Positions 18,383 to 25,977 of a stretch of DNA of 64,000 bases are shown piece after piece. Each line of letters opens with the position of its first letter. Within the stretch, counting starts at the first letter, position 1. A program made the position numbers and the translations under genes. Source of the stretch: DATKYQ01 sp035528415 (GTDB lineage: Bacteria; Myxococcota; B64-G9); the NCBI GenBank assembly GCA_035528415.1, contig DATKYQ010000075.1:27356-91355 (forward strand). Direction: 5' to 3'. A model generated the notes under the pieces. The model had not been told where the DNA came from. It did no database searches and saw only the letters and a program-made list of their open reading frames with translations.

Positions 18383-19008
18383 TGCGCGGATTTTTGAACT
18401 TGAGTCTGGCTCTCATCGTCAGCCTGGCCACAGGTTGCCGCGATGAGCAATACTTCGGCCCTTATATTCTATCGCTGCCAACCGAGCTGCAGGAGGACGC
18501 CGTCTCCCGCACCTTCCGCTTTCCGCTCGACACAGCGGATCGAGACCAACAAACTGAGCTGGCCGACTGCCTGGCCAATGAACCGGATCGCGAAGTTCCC
18601 TGCCTGTGCGACTATCCTGTCCTGACTGTGAATGAGCAGGACGCGCGCCTGGACTACCGTCTTGTCACATCGTCCACTGACCAGCCGGTAAACGTGATGG
18701 TCTGGGTTGGACGCGAGGTCGGGCCGGACGAGGTGGCGCCGGAGTTCTTTTTAGAGTTGCCGCAGATTGAAGTGCTTGCCGAGCATCACCACCAAGTCAC
18801 GCCTGGCCGGGAAGTCTGTGAAAGTTTTCTCGAAGACGAAATGAGGGCGCTCGACCTGGCCCTGGCCATCGCGCAGAACCCGGCCTGCGACCAGTCTCCC
18901 CAAGAGCTGCCATCTCAGGCGACCATCATCTACGGCCTGGCGTTCGATGAAGACACGGCGCCCAACGTGAACGCGGAGTTCACTTTCCGCATCGAGGAGA
19001 ACGACTGA
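18379..19008 (+). CDS. Lipoprotein of unknown function
   Basis: A 209-residue lipoprotein with signal MMRGFLNLSLALIVSLATGC and lipobox ATGC. The mature part has six further cysteines, among them the cluster CLCDY (about residues 74-78), and an acidic composition; it looks like a small folded periplasmic-facing domain. No family recognised. Its ATG overlaps the stop of the FHA/TonB-like gene (an ATG at 18382 is equally possible), so it is translated with the complex and is likely an accessory subunit. Confidence 0.68.
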   Translation: MMRGFLNLSLALIVSLATGCRDEQYFGPYILSLPTELQEDAVSRTFRFPLDTADRDQQTELADCLANEPDREVPCLCDYPVLTVNEQDARLDYRLVTSSTDQPVNVMVWVGREVGPDEVAPEFFLELPQIEVLAEHHHQVTPGREVCESFLEDEMRALDLALAIAQNPACDQSPQELPSQATIIYGLAFDEDTAPNVNAEFTFRIEEND

Positions 19009-19010
19009 TC

Positions 19011-19595
19011 TTGAAAGTCGCGCGTTCATTATTTGTCTGCGCGTTGATCCTGGCGGCGCCGACAACCGGTGCCGGGGCGGCGGAATCCGCCTGTAACCGG
19101 CCTCCCTCCGTGCCGCGGGGGCTGACCGTTCGCGCTGGCATGGGGGCGGCCGTCTGGACAGGCGCCGTCGGCGGGGTCAGTCGCACGGGAGTGGCCTTCT
19201 CCTTCGGAGTCGGGTACGAGCTTTTCTCCTGGTTGGCAGTGGAGGCCAACTGGTCGGCGGGTTTTCACGAGACCGACGCGCCCTTCCCGCCGGCGCCCGG
19301 CGCCTTCGCCACCCAGGCGCTAAACCTGGGCGCCCGCCTGACGTTGCCGCTGGAACCCTTCGATCTGTTCCTGCGCGGCGGCGCCGGCTGGAGTTGGTCG
19401 CGTCCCAACATCCTGGTACGCATAGACGACTTCGCCTCGGAGCCGAGCCTCTCCTGGCTTGGCGGTCTGGGTTTCAGCTGGCACACCCCCCGCCGCCGGA
19501 TCTGGATCGGCCTCGAGTGCAACGCCATAGGCCAAATCGGCTTGCCCTCGGTCTGGATCGTCACCAACGCGGTGATTGGTGTAACTCTGCTGTAG
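19011..19595 (+). CDS. Outer-membrane beta-barrel protein (Nfs/GltH-like position)
   Basis: A 194-residue protein starting at TTG 19011, two bases after the previous stop, with GAGGAGA about ten bases upstream. Signal peptide KVARSLFVCALILAAPTTGAGA. The rest alternates like an eight-stranded barrel (VAFSFGVGYELFSWLAVEANW; QALNLGARLTLPLEPFDLFLRGG; LSWLGGLGFSW; NAVIGVTLL). It is the last gene of the envelope run and occupies the place of GltH/NfsH. It ends two bases from the convergent enolase gene, with no visible terminator between them. Confidence 0.7.
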   Translation: MKVARSLFVCALILAAPTTGAGAAESACNRPPSVPRGLTVRAGMGAAVWTGAVGGVSRTGVAFSFGVGYELFSWLAVEANWSAGFHETDAPFPPAPGAFATQALNLGARLTLPLEPFDLFLRGGAGWSWSRPNILVRIDDFASEPSLSWLGGLGFSWHTPRRRIWIGLECNAIGQIGLPSVWIVTNAVIGVTLL

Positions 19596-19597
19596 TC

Positions 19598-20890
19598 TTA
19601 TTTATCCAAGTGAGCGAAAGCCTTGCGGCCGGCGTAGACGGCCTGGTCGCCCAGCCACTCCTCGATACGCATGAGCTGGTTGTACTTGGCCACCCGCTCG
19701 GAGCGCGACACCGAACCGCTCTTTATCTGGCCGGCGCTGGTGGCCACGGCCAGGTCGGCTATGGTAGTGTCCTCGGTCTCACCGGAACGGTGGGAAATCA
19801 CGGTTGTCATGGAATGTGTATGCGCCATGCGTATGCATGCCAACGTCTCGGTTAAAGTGCCAATCTGGTTGACCTTGATCAGGATCGAGTTGGCTGCCTT
19901 TTGCTCTATGCCGCGCTTGAGTCGTTCGGTGTTGGTGACAAACAGATCATCACCGATGATCTGGATCTTGTCGCCCAGCTTCTCGTTCATTAAAGCGAAT
20001 CCTTCCCAGTCATCCTCGGCAAGCCCGTCCTCGATCGAGACGATCGGATACCTGTCCACCAGGCCGGCGTAGTAGTCGACCATCTGCGCCGAGTCCAGTT
20101 CCTTGCCGTCGCCCTTGAGCATGTACACCTTGCGCTTGGTGTCGTAGAACTCGGAGGCGGCCGGGTCCAGGGCCAGGGCCACGTCGTCGAAGGGCTTAAA
20201 CCCGGATGCTTCGATGGCCCGCATGATGACCTGCAGTGCTTCCTCGTTGGAGTCGAGCTGCGGCGCGAAACCGCCCTCGTCCCCCACCCCGGCCGACTTG
20301 CCGGCCTTGGCGAGAACTTTCTTAAGCTGATGAAAGATCTCGGCGGCATAGCGCAGGCTCTCTCGGAAGGTAGATCCCCCCAGGGGAACGACCATGAACT
20401 CCTGGAGGTCGACGTTGTTGGTGGCATGCTGCCCGCCGTTGAGGATATTCATCATCGGCACCGGCAGGATGTGCGCGTCGACTCCTCCAATGTAGCGGTA
20501 CAACGGCATCTCTGCGGCCATGGCGCAGGCGCGTGCGGCGGCGAGCGATACACCCAGGATTGCGTTAGCACCCAGCTTGGTTTTGTTGGGGGTTCCGTCC
20601 AACTCGATCATCGTCTTGTCGAGCGAAATCTGGTCGGCGGCGTCGAGACCGATTATCTCGGGCGCTATGACCTTGTCAACGTTCTCGCAGGCCTTCAGAA
20701 CTCCCTTACCCAGGAAGCGATTCTTGTCGGCGTCGCGCAGTTCCAGCGCCTCGTGCTGTCCTGTGCTGGCCCCCGAGGGCACGGCGAAGCGCCCCACGGC
20801 GCCGCTGGCCAGGCCCATCTCCACCTCGACGGTAGGATTACCGCGGGAATCAAGAATCTCTCTCGCGCGCACATCGATAATCTCTGTCAT
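19598..20890 (-). CDS. eno: Enolase
   Basis: A 430-residue glycolytic enzyme converting 2-phosphoglycerate to phosphoenolpyruvate. The start at 20890 gives MTEIIDVRAREILDSRGNP, with GAGG seven bases upstream. The signature ILIKVNQIGTLTETL and the loop SHRSGETEDTTIADLAVA are intact, as are metal ligands in SIEDGLAEDDW and IGDDLFVTN. The usual NGGAHA reads NGGQHATNNVDLQEF, a mild variation. Length is normal. The upstream leader contains a perfect hairpin (21001-21035). Confidence 0.97.
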   Translation of the reverse strand: MTEIIDVRAREILDSRGNPTVEVEMGLASGAVGRFAVPSGASTGQHEALELRDADKNRFLGKGVLKACENVDKVIAPEIIGLDAADQISLDKTMIELDGTPNKTKLGANAILGVSLAAARACAMAAEMPLYRYIGGVDAHILPVPMMNILNGGQHATNNVDLQEFMVVPLGGSTFRESLRYAAEIFHQLKKVLAKAGKSAGVGDEGGFAPQLDSNEEALQVIMRAIEASGFKPFDDVALALDPAASEFYDTKRKVYMLKGDGKELDSAQMVDYYAGLVDRYPIVSIEDGLAEDDWEGFALMNEKLGDKIQIIGDDLFVTNTERLKRGIEQKAANSILIKVNQIGTLTETLACIRMAHTHSMTTVISHRSGETEDTTIADLAVATSAGQIKSGSVSRSERVAKYNQLMRIEEWLGDQAVYAGRKAFAHLDK

Positions 20891-21000
20891 TACACGACCT
20901 CCCAAAAAGCCCAAGAAGAAAAGCAGACGAGCGGGCATGAACTCAATCCATAGGCGCAGCGCGGCTCCTCACCGGTAACCAAAAAATCTGCGCAGTACTA

Positions 21001-21035
21001 TCGCGGGATTTGCGCGATCAGTGCAAATCCCGCGA
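21001..21035. repeat. Perfect 13-bp inverted repeat in the enolase upstream region
   Basis: TCGCGGGATTTGC (21001-21013) and its exact reverse complement GCAAATCCCGCGA (21023-21035) flank nine bases. It lies 84 bases after the small acidic gene and 110 bases before eno. No T-run follows on either strand, so it is not a standard intrinsic terminator; it could be an operator or a leader hairpin. Confidence 0.75.
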
Positions 21036-21118
21036 GTAATGGTATAACCCGTACACCCCGAACGGGAAAAATGTCAATTGGTAAAATGTAATAAAACTTC
21101 AGGTGAGTTACGTGTAGT

Positions 21119-21295
21119 TTACTCGTCGTAATCGATGATTATCACGCGGCTGTCTTCTTCGTCTTCTTGATCCTGATCTACTTCGTCACATTCCGGCAAG
21201 TCCAGCTCATCTGGAAGATCGAGGCTCGGCCGCGGCCGGCTGTGCCGTTTCTGTTCGCGGCGCTTGAGTTCTTCTATGATGAACGCATCCAGCAC
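21119..21295 (-). CDS. Small protein with acidic tail (58 aa), unknown function
   Basis: The reading frame extends to 21379, but AGGAG sits six bases before GTG 21295, which gives MLDAFIIEELKRREQKRH followed by a proline-rich link and a very acidic tail ending SRVIIIDYDE. The pattern of a short helix (AFIIEELKRRE), a variable middle and a closing VIIIDY-type phrase recalls small uncharacterised proteins in myxobacteria and relatives; that is memory, not a search. Cytoplasmic, with no membrane segment. It lies upstream of eno on the same strand. Confidence 0.65.
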   Translation of the reverse strand: MLDAFIIEELKRREQKRHSRPRPSLDLPDELDLPECDEVDQDQEDEEDSRVIIIDYDE

Positions 21296-21500
21296 TGTTC
21301 TCTCCTGGTTTGCCTTTCTATTACTATCTGACGCAAGAAGCGTACCAAAGTTCTGTCTCGCCGGCAATTTTTCAACCAACGATAACCAAAGGGTTTATTG
21401 CAGCGGGCAACAATCCCGCCGACAACCCGCAATATGATCACTAACTGAAAGAACGCAAGAATTGTCAGGCCGGGGCGAAAAAATTTCGTAACCGGGTTAT

Positions 21501-22112
21501 TCAATCCTTTTCGGGAAGGTGGATCACCGCCAGCACCTTGCTGGCTACCTCGCCGTGGTGCAGAACGCGGTGGGGAATGGAAGCGTCGTAGTAGATGGAG
21601 TCTCCGGATCCAAGGATGAAGTTCTGGTCGTCGAGGTCGACCGATATTTCACCTTCCAGCACGTAGATGAATTCTTCTCCCGCGTGCGTACCCGGCTCTT
21701 CTTCGATCCTGGACGGCTTGCCCGAGGAATCCGAGGGAAGAGTGATGGTAATTAAAAACGGCTCCATCACCCGCTGGCGTTTCTCGGAGCCCAGCGACAG
21801 GTATTCGTAGCCGTGATCCGCACCGTTTTTCGAGGCGAAACGCGTGCCCACCTTGTCGTCCGAGGCACGCACCAGGGCAAATAGCTTGCGCGGGCCCTGC
21901 TGGAAGAAGTGACCCAGCCGCACGCCCAGCCCGTCGCAAACCTTGGTCAACACTCCCAGCGCCGGCGAGATCATGTCCTGCTCGATCTTGCTCAACTCCT
22001 CAGCCGTTATGCCCGCGCGCCCCGCCAGTTCCTCTATGCTCAGGCCGGCCCCCTCGCGCAAGCGCTTGATCTTCTCGCCCACGGGCAACAGCCCGCCCTC
22101 TGCGTTTGTCAT
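21501..22112 (-). CDS. XRE-family transcriptional regulator with cupin domain
   Basis: A 203-residue regulator. Residues about 12-66 form an XRE helix-turn-helix (IKRLREGAGLSIEELAGRAGITAEELSKIEQD, then SPALGVLTKVCDGLGV). Residues about 115-200 are a cupin sensor (GTHAGEEFIYVLEGEISVDLDDQNFILGSGDSIYYDASIPHRV) with metal-type ligands E and H. The start at 22112 follows GGGGGA. Such proteins bind a small metabolite in the cupin and repress or activate nearby genes. Target not evident; it lies 19 bases after the SRPBCC gene, so they may form one unit. Confidence 0.88.
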   Translation of the reverse strand: MTNAEGGLLPVGEKIKRLREGAGLSIEELAGRAGITAEELSKIEQDMISPALGVLTKVCDGLGVRLGHFFQQGPRKLFALVRASDDKVGTRFASKNGADHGYEYLSLGSEKRQRVMEPFLITITLPSDSSGKPSRIEEEPGTHAGEEFIYVLEGEISVDLDDQNFILGSGDSIYYDASIPHRVLHHGEVASKVLAVIHLPEKD

Positions 22113-22131
22113 GGTCCGTCCCCCATATTTT

Positions 22132-22566
22132 CTACCCTTTCTCGGCTCGTTTTTTAAATGCATCCAGCAACTGGGGCAGTTCCTTGGAGATCATCATGCT
22201 GACCAGAGAGCCCGGCACCAGCATACCGAACTTCACCTCGGCCGAGTAGGTGATCTTGGTGTGTCCCTCTGACAGCTCTTCGAAAGTCCACGATCCACGG
22301 TTGTCCTTCATCATCTGGCCCTTGACAAAGGTCCAGCTGATTTTTCGTGGACGATCGAAGGTGTAGTCCAGGGTGTAACTGACGACCTTACCCATCTTCT
22401 TGACCGACTGAGTGACCACCTTGCGGTCGCCCGCACCGCTTTCGGTCTTGACCGCCACCATGCCCAGGTGCGAGAGGAACTCGGGGTAACTATCGAAATC
22501 GGCGATGATATCGAAGATCTTCTCGGGTGCGACGCCTACCTCGGTTGATTTCGTTGCCACGGACAT
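22132..22566 (-). CDS. SRPBCC/START-like (polyketide cyclase/CoQ-binding COQ10-type) protein
   Basis: A 144-residue protein of the helix-grip SRPBCC fold: EVGVAPEKIFDIIADFDSYPEFLSHL at the N-terminus, a central beta sheet (SYTLDYTFDRPRKISWTFVKG; GSWTFEELSEGHTKITYSAEVKFG) and a long C-terminal helix (SLVSMMISKELPQLLDAFKKRAE). The family binds hydrophobic small molecules or lipids such as ubiquinone. The start is supported by GGAGGGAG eight bases upstream. Ligand unknown. Probably in one transcript with lipA and the cupin regulator. Confidence 0.85.
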   Translation of the reverse strand: MSVATKSTEVGVAPEKIFDIIADFDSYPEFLSHLGMVAVKTESGAGDRKVVTQSVKKMGKVVSYTLDYTFDRPRKISWTFVKGQMMKDNRGSWTFEELSEGHTKITYSAEVKFGMLVPGSLVSMMISKELPQLLDAFKKRAEKG

Positions 22567-22620
22567 TTCGTCTACTCCCTCCTGTCAGTATAATTTGTCG
22601 ATTCTAGCATCATCTTGCTT

Positions 22621-23481
22621 TCATGTCCACGGCTTGAAAGTCGAACGCCGCGCCCGAGCCAGCATATCGCTTGCGTGGTAGGAGCTGCGCACCAACGGCC
22701 CGGACAGCGCCTCGATCCCGAGCGCTTCAGCCGCTTCCGCAAAAGAGTCGAACTGCTCCCTGCTCACGCGCCGAGCCACGGGCAGGCACTCTCCGTTCGG
22801 CCGCAGGTACTGACCGATGGTGACCACGCTGCAACCGGAATCGGCCAGCGCTCGCAGCGTCTCCGTCACCTCGTCGTCACGCTCACCCAGGCCGACCATC
22901 AGACCCGATTTTACAAGCGCATGCGATTTCTCGGCGGCATACGCGAGCAATGACAGGGAACGCGCGAACCCAGCACCGGGACGCACCAGGGGGTAAAGAC
23001 GCGCGACCGTCTCGATGTTGTGATTCAGGACATCCGGTTGCGCAGCGCAGACCTCACTAAGCAGATCGCATCTTCCCTGGAAATCCGGCACCAGCACCTC
23101 GACAGTAGTCGACGGACAAAGTTTGCGAATCTCCTTGATACAGGCTGCAAAAACTCCCGCACCGTGGTCGGGCAGATCGTCCCGGGTGACCGAGGTTACT
23201 ACGGCGTGGATCAGTTTCAAATCACGGACCGTCGCGGCTAGACGGGCTGGTTCGGCCGGATCGGGCGCCATGGGTCTGCTTCCTTTTGATATGGCGCAGA
23301 AACGACAGCGACGGGTGCAGACATTGCCCAACACAAGGAAGGTGGCAGTGTCGGCGCCGAAACACTCGGCAATGTTGGGACAGCCGGCCTCTTCGCAGAC
23401 TGTGTGCAGCGCTGCCCGGCGCAGCCTGACCTTCACGGCATGACGATCGGAAAGACGGCCGGGCATACGACAAGCTGTCAA
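22621..23481 (-). CDS. lipA: Lipoyl synthase
   Basis: A 286-residue radical SAM enzyme that inserts two sulfurs into octanoyl-lipoyl domains. The auxiliary-cluster motif CEEAGCPNIAEC (C29, C34, C40), the radical SAM motif CTRRCRFC (C55, C59, C62) and the terminal RSSY serine are all present, with VPDFQGR and NHNIETV in between. I start at TTG 23481: GGAGGAG lies four bases upstream and the ATG at 23466 has none. The N-terminus is shorter than usual, lacking the common KPxWLK phrase. No lipB is nearby. It begins one base after the zinc-ribbon gene. Confidence 0.93.
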   Translation of the reverse strand: MTACRMPGRLSDRHAVKVRLRRAALHTVCEEAGCPNIAECFGADTATFLVLGNVCTRRCRFCAISKGSRPMAPDPAEPARLAATVRDLKLIHAVVTSVTRDDLPDHGAGVFAACIKEIRKLCPSTTVEVLVPDFQGRCDLLSEVCAAQPDVLNHNIETVARLYPLVRPGAGFARSLSLLAYAAEKSHALVKSGLMVGLGERDDEVTETLRALADSGCSVVTIGQYLRPNGECLPVARRVSREQFDSFAEAAEALGIEALSGPLVRSSYHASDMLARARRSTFKPWT

Positions 23482-23482
23482 G

Positions 23483-23818
23483 TCACTCCTCCGGGGCGAC
23501 GAAGTCGCGAATGGGAATCCCGCAATTGGGGCACAGGCGCGTCTTCGACCAGTGTCCACACTGATGACAACGGCCGCCTGACACGACATCATCTCCCTCG
23601 ACCCTGAAGATGTCGAGCTCCAGACCACACTTGTCGCAAAAGTGTCCCCCGGCCTGCTGGGAGCCGCAATGAGAGCACTTCAACAAGCCGGTATCAAAAC
23701 CGTCCGGAGCGGCCGCTTTTTCAGACTCGGTCTCAACCAGTACTCGTGTCAGCATGCGGCCGCAGCTGTCGCAGAACTTGCCGGCAGCCTGCTCGGCTCC
23801 ACAGTGTTCGCAGCGCAT
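23483..23818 (-). CDS. Zinc-ribbon protein with three CxxC...CxxC ribbons
   Basis: A 111-residue cytoplasmic protein. Three zinc ribbons in a row can be seen: CEHCGAEQAAGKFCDSC, CSHCGSQQAGGHFCDKC and CHQCGHWSKTRLCPNC. They are joined by acidic linkers; the end is GIPIRDFVAPEE. GGAGG eight bases before the ATG at 23818 sets the start. Function unknown; such ribbons bind zinc and often mediate protein or nucleic-acid contacts. It sits between recG and lipA, nearly touching lipA, so it is co-transcribed. Confidence 0.82.
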   Translation of the reverse strand: MRCEHCGAEQAAGKFCDSCGRMLTRVLVETESEKAAAPDGFDTGLLKCSHCGSQQAGGHFCDKCGLELDIFRVEGDDVVSGGRCHQCGHWSKTRLCPNCGIPIRDFVAPEE

Positions 23819-23837
23819 GAGATTCCTCCTTTCTGTC

Positions 23838-25976
23838 TCAACCAACTTCAGAAAGTAAAAGCCGCCTACCCCAACGCACGTCCAATGCCTGCCGCAGCGC
23901 GCGGTGGCCGGCCAGCGACAGATCATGATCCAGCGCGACGATTGCGAATGCCTCGCGCCGGGCCTCGTCGAGCAAATCAGCGTCACGCGCCAGATCGCCG
24001 AAGAGGAAGACCGGCAGCCCCGACTGGCGCGTGCCGATAAACTCGCCCGGTCCGCGGATGGCCAGATCTTGTTCGGCGATCACGAACCCGTCATTTGTGC
24101 GCTCCATGACTTTCAGACGCGTGCGGGCATCTTCAGAGGCCAGGTTATAAGCGACGAGAAAGCAGGTACCCGGGCGTTTTCCCCTGCCCACCCGCCCGCG
24201 AAGCTGGTGCAGTTGGCTGAGACCGAAGCGCTCGGCATGCTCGACTACCATGACCGTTGCCGCCGGCACGTCCACTCCGACCTCGATCACGGTTGTCGAG
24301 ATCAGCACCTGCAGATCGCCGCGAGTGAAACGTGACATGACCATGTCTTTCTCGCCGGAGGCCATTTTTCCGTGTAGCAGTCCCAGCTTCAGGCCGGCAA
24401 ACGCCCCTGCCCCGAGTTTCTGAAACATGCGGCTGGCGTCCCTGAGATCGATCTTCTCGGACTCGTCGACCAACGGGTAGACCAGGTAGGCCTGACCGCC
24501 GCAGGCCACCTCGTTGCGTACGAAGCGGTAGGCCTGGCCAACCTGGCTGCCACTGAGCACAAACGTTTTAATGGGCGACCTGCCCGGTGGCAGCTCGTCG
24601 AGAATAGAGACGTCCAGGTCACCATAGATCGTCAGTGACAGCGTTCGCGGGATGGGAGTGGCGGTCATTACCAGGACATCGGGCCTGTGACCCTTGGCTC
24701 TCAGGCTGGCCCGCTGCAATACACCGAACCTGTGCTGCTCGTCGATCACGCACAGGCCTAGGCGCTTGAACTTGACCCGCTCCTCGATCAAAGCGTGGGT
24801 GCCGACCACGAGTTGTGCTTCGCCCGAGGATATCTTTTCGAGGGCCTCGCGGCGAGCCGCCCCCTTTACCGATGAGGATATAAAAACCGCATCGAGACCC
24901 TCCCCCCGTCTGCCGCCTGCGATCATCAATCGTTTTATCTGCTTGAAGTGCTGTTCGGCCAGGATCTCGGTGGGAGCCATGAAAACCGTCTGGGCCCCCG
25001 AACGGGCAGCCACTATTGCGGCCAATATGCCCAGCGCTGTCTTTCCGGAACCGACATCCCCCTGCAGTAAGCGGTTCATGGGCTCTGCGGATGCCATGTC
25101 GGCGACGATTTCATCAAGCACGCGTTTCTGGCCCGCGGTCAACTCGAAGCCGAAGAGCGAACGCGAGAGCGACTCGAGATCACAGGCTGCCGCCAACGAG
25201 AAGCCTCCGTTCTTCTTGTAGCGCTTACGCCGCAAGGCAAGCCCGAGCTGAAGCAGTAGAAACTCCTCGAAGACCATGCGTCGGTGGGCCGGGGAACGAA
25301 AACGGTTGAGTTCGTCCACATCGGCGTCCGGGGCCGGGAAATGAACCTGCTCGAGCGCAGCGACGATGCCAGGCAGATCGTGACGGGCACGAACCTCCTC
25401 TGGGAGTGTTTCTTCGACCTGCGCGCAGTAGCGCTTGACGACGCGGCGCATGACCTGCCGCAGCACCTTGGGATACACTCCCTCGACCTCGGGATAGACG
25501 GGAATCACGGCGCCGAAATCATCACCGGCCGCGTCGACGCCTTCCGAGAACCTCTCGATGTCGGGGTGCACCATCCCGTGCTGGCCGCGATAGACCTCGA
25601 CCCGCCCGGCAACCCTGACCCGCTCGCCGACTTTAAACCTTTTGGCGAAGGTAGCCGGGTTGAAGTTGAACCAGCGGCAGCGAATCTGGCCCGTATCGTC
25701 CTCGAGCAGCAACTCGAACAAGCGCCTGGAACGACCGATGCGCCGGACGCCGAAGTCGACCACCTCGGCCGTGAAAGTCGAACGTTCACCAGGCACAAGA
25801 CCATCAATGGTGCATATGCGGCGCCTGTCCTCGTAGCTGCGCGGCAGCAGGAAAAGCGCCTCGGCCACCGTCTGGATCCCGCGCCCGGCCAGGCTGGCGG
25901 CCCGCCGCGGCCCCACCCCCTTGATATACTGGATCGGGGTATCGAGACCGCCGCCGGAATTTCTGGGCTGGGGCAT
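23838..25976 (-). CDS. recG: ATP-dependent DNA helicase RecG
   Basis: A 712-residue superfamily 2 helicase that remodels stalled forks and branched DNA. The N-terminal wedge/OB domain is visible at about 60-150 (GERSTFTAEVVDFG, GQIRCRWFNFNPATFAKRF). Helicase motifs: GDVGSGKT (306-313), DEQHRFG (412-418), TATPIPRTL (439-447), and QLRGRVGRGKRPG in the C-domain. Full length. The start at 25976 lies one base after the stop of the TPR gene upstream, giving a greA-TPR-recG string. Confidence 0.96.
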   Translation of the reverse strand: MPQPRNSGGGLDTPIQYIKGVGPRRAASLAGRGIQTVAEALFLLPRSYEDRRRICTIDGLVPGERSTFTAEVVDFGVRRIGRSRRLFELLLEDDTGQIRCRWFNFNPATFAKRFKVGERVRVAGRVEVYRGQHGMVHPDIERFSEGVDAAGDDFGAVIPVYPEVEGVYPKVLRQVMRRVVKRYCAQVEETLPEEVRARHDLPGIVAALEQVHFPAPDADVDELNRFRSPAHRRMVFEEFLLLQLGLALRRKRYKKNGGFSLAAACDLESLSRSLFGFELTAGQKRVLDEIVADMASAEPMNRLLQGDVGSGKTALGILAAIVAARSGAQTVFMAPTEILAEQHFKQIKRLMIAGGRRGEGLDAVFISSSVKGAARREALEKISSGEAQLVVGTHALIEERVKFKRLGLCVIDEQHRFGVLQRASLRAKGHRPDVLVMTATPIPRTLSLTIYGDLDVSILDELPPGRSPIKTFVLSGSQVGQAYRFVRNEVACGGQAYLVYPLVDESEKIDLRDASRMFQKLGAGAFAGLKLGLLHGKMASGEKDMVMSRFTRGDLQVLISTTVIEVGVDVPAATVMVVEHAERFGLSQLHQLRGRVGRGKRPGTCFLVAYNLASEDARTRLKVMERTNDGFVIAEQDLAIRGPGEFIGTRQSGLPVFLFGDLARDADLLDEARREAFAIVALDHDLSLAGHRALRQALDVRWGRRLLLSEVG

Positions 25977-25977
25977 G

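Noticed and set aside
21042..21077. TTGACA and TTATAC upstream of eno as a promoter
   Set aside because: The spacer is 24 bases, too long for a sigma70 promoter.
21296..21379. 28-residue N-terminal extension of the small acidic protein
   Set aside because: The TTG at 21379 has no ribosome site, while AGGAG is ideally placed for GTG 21295.
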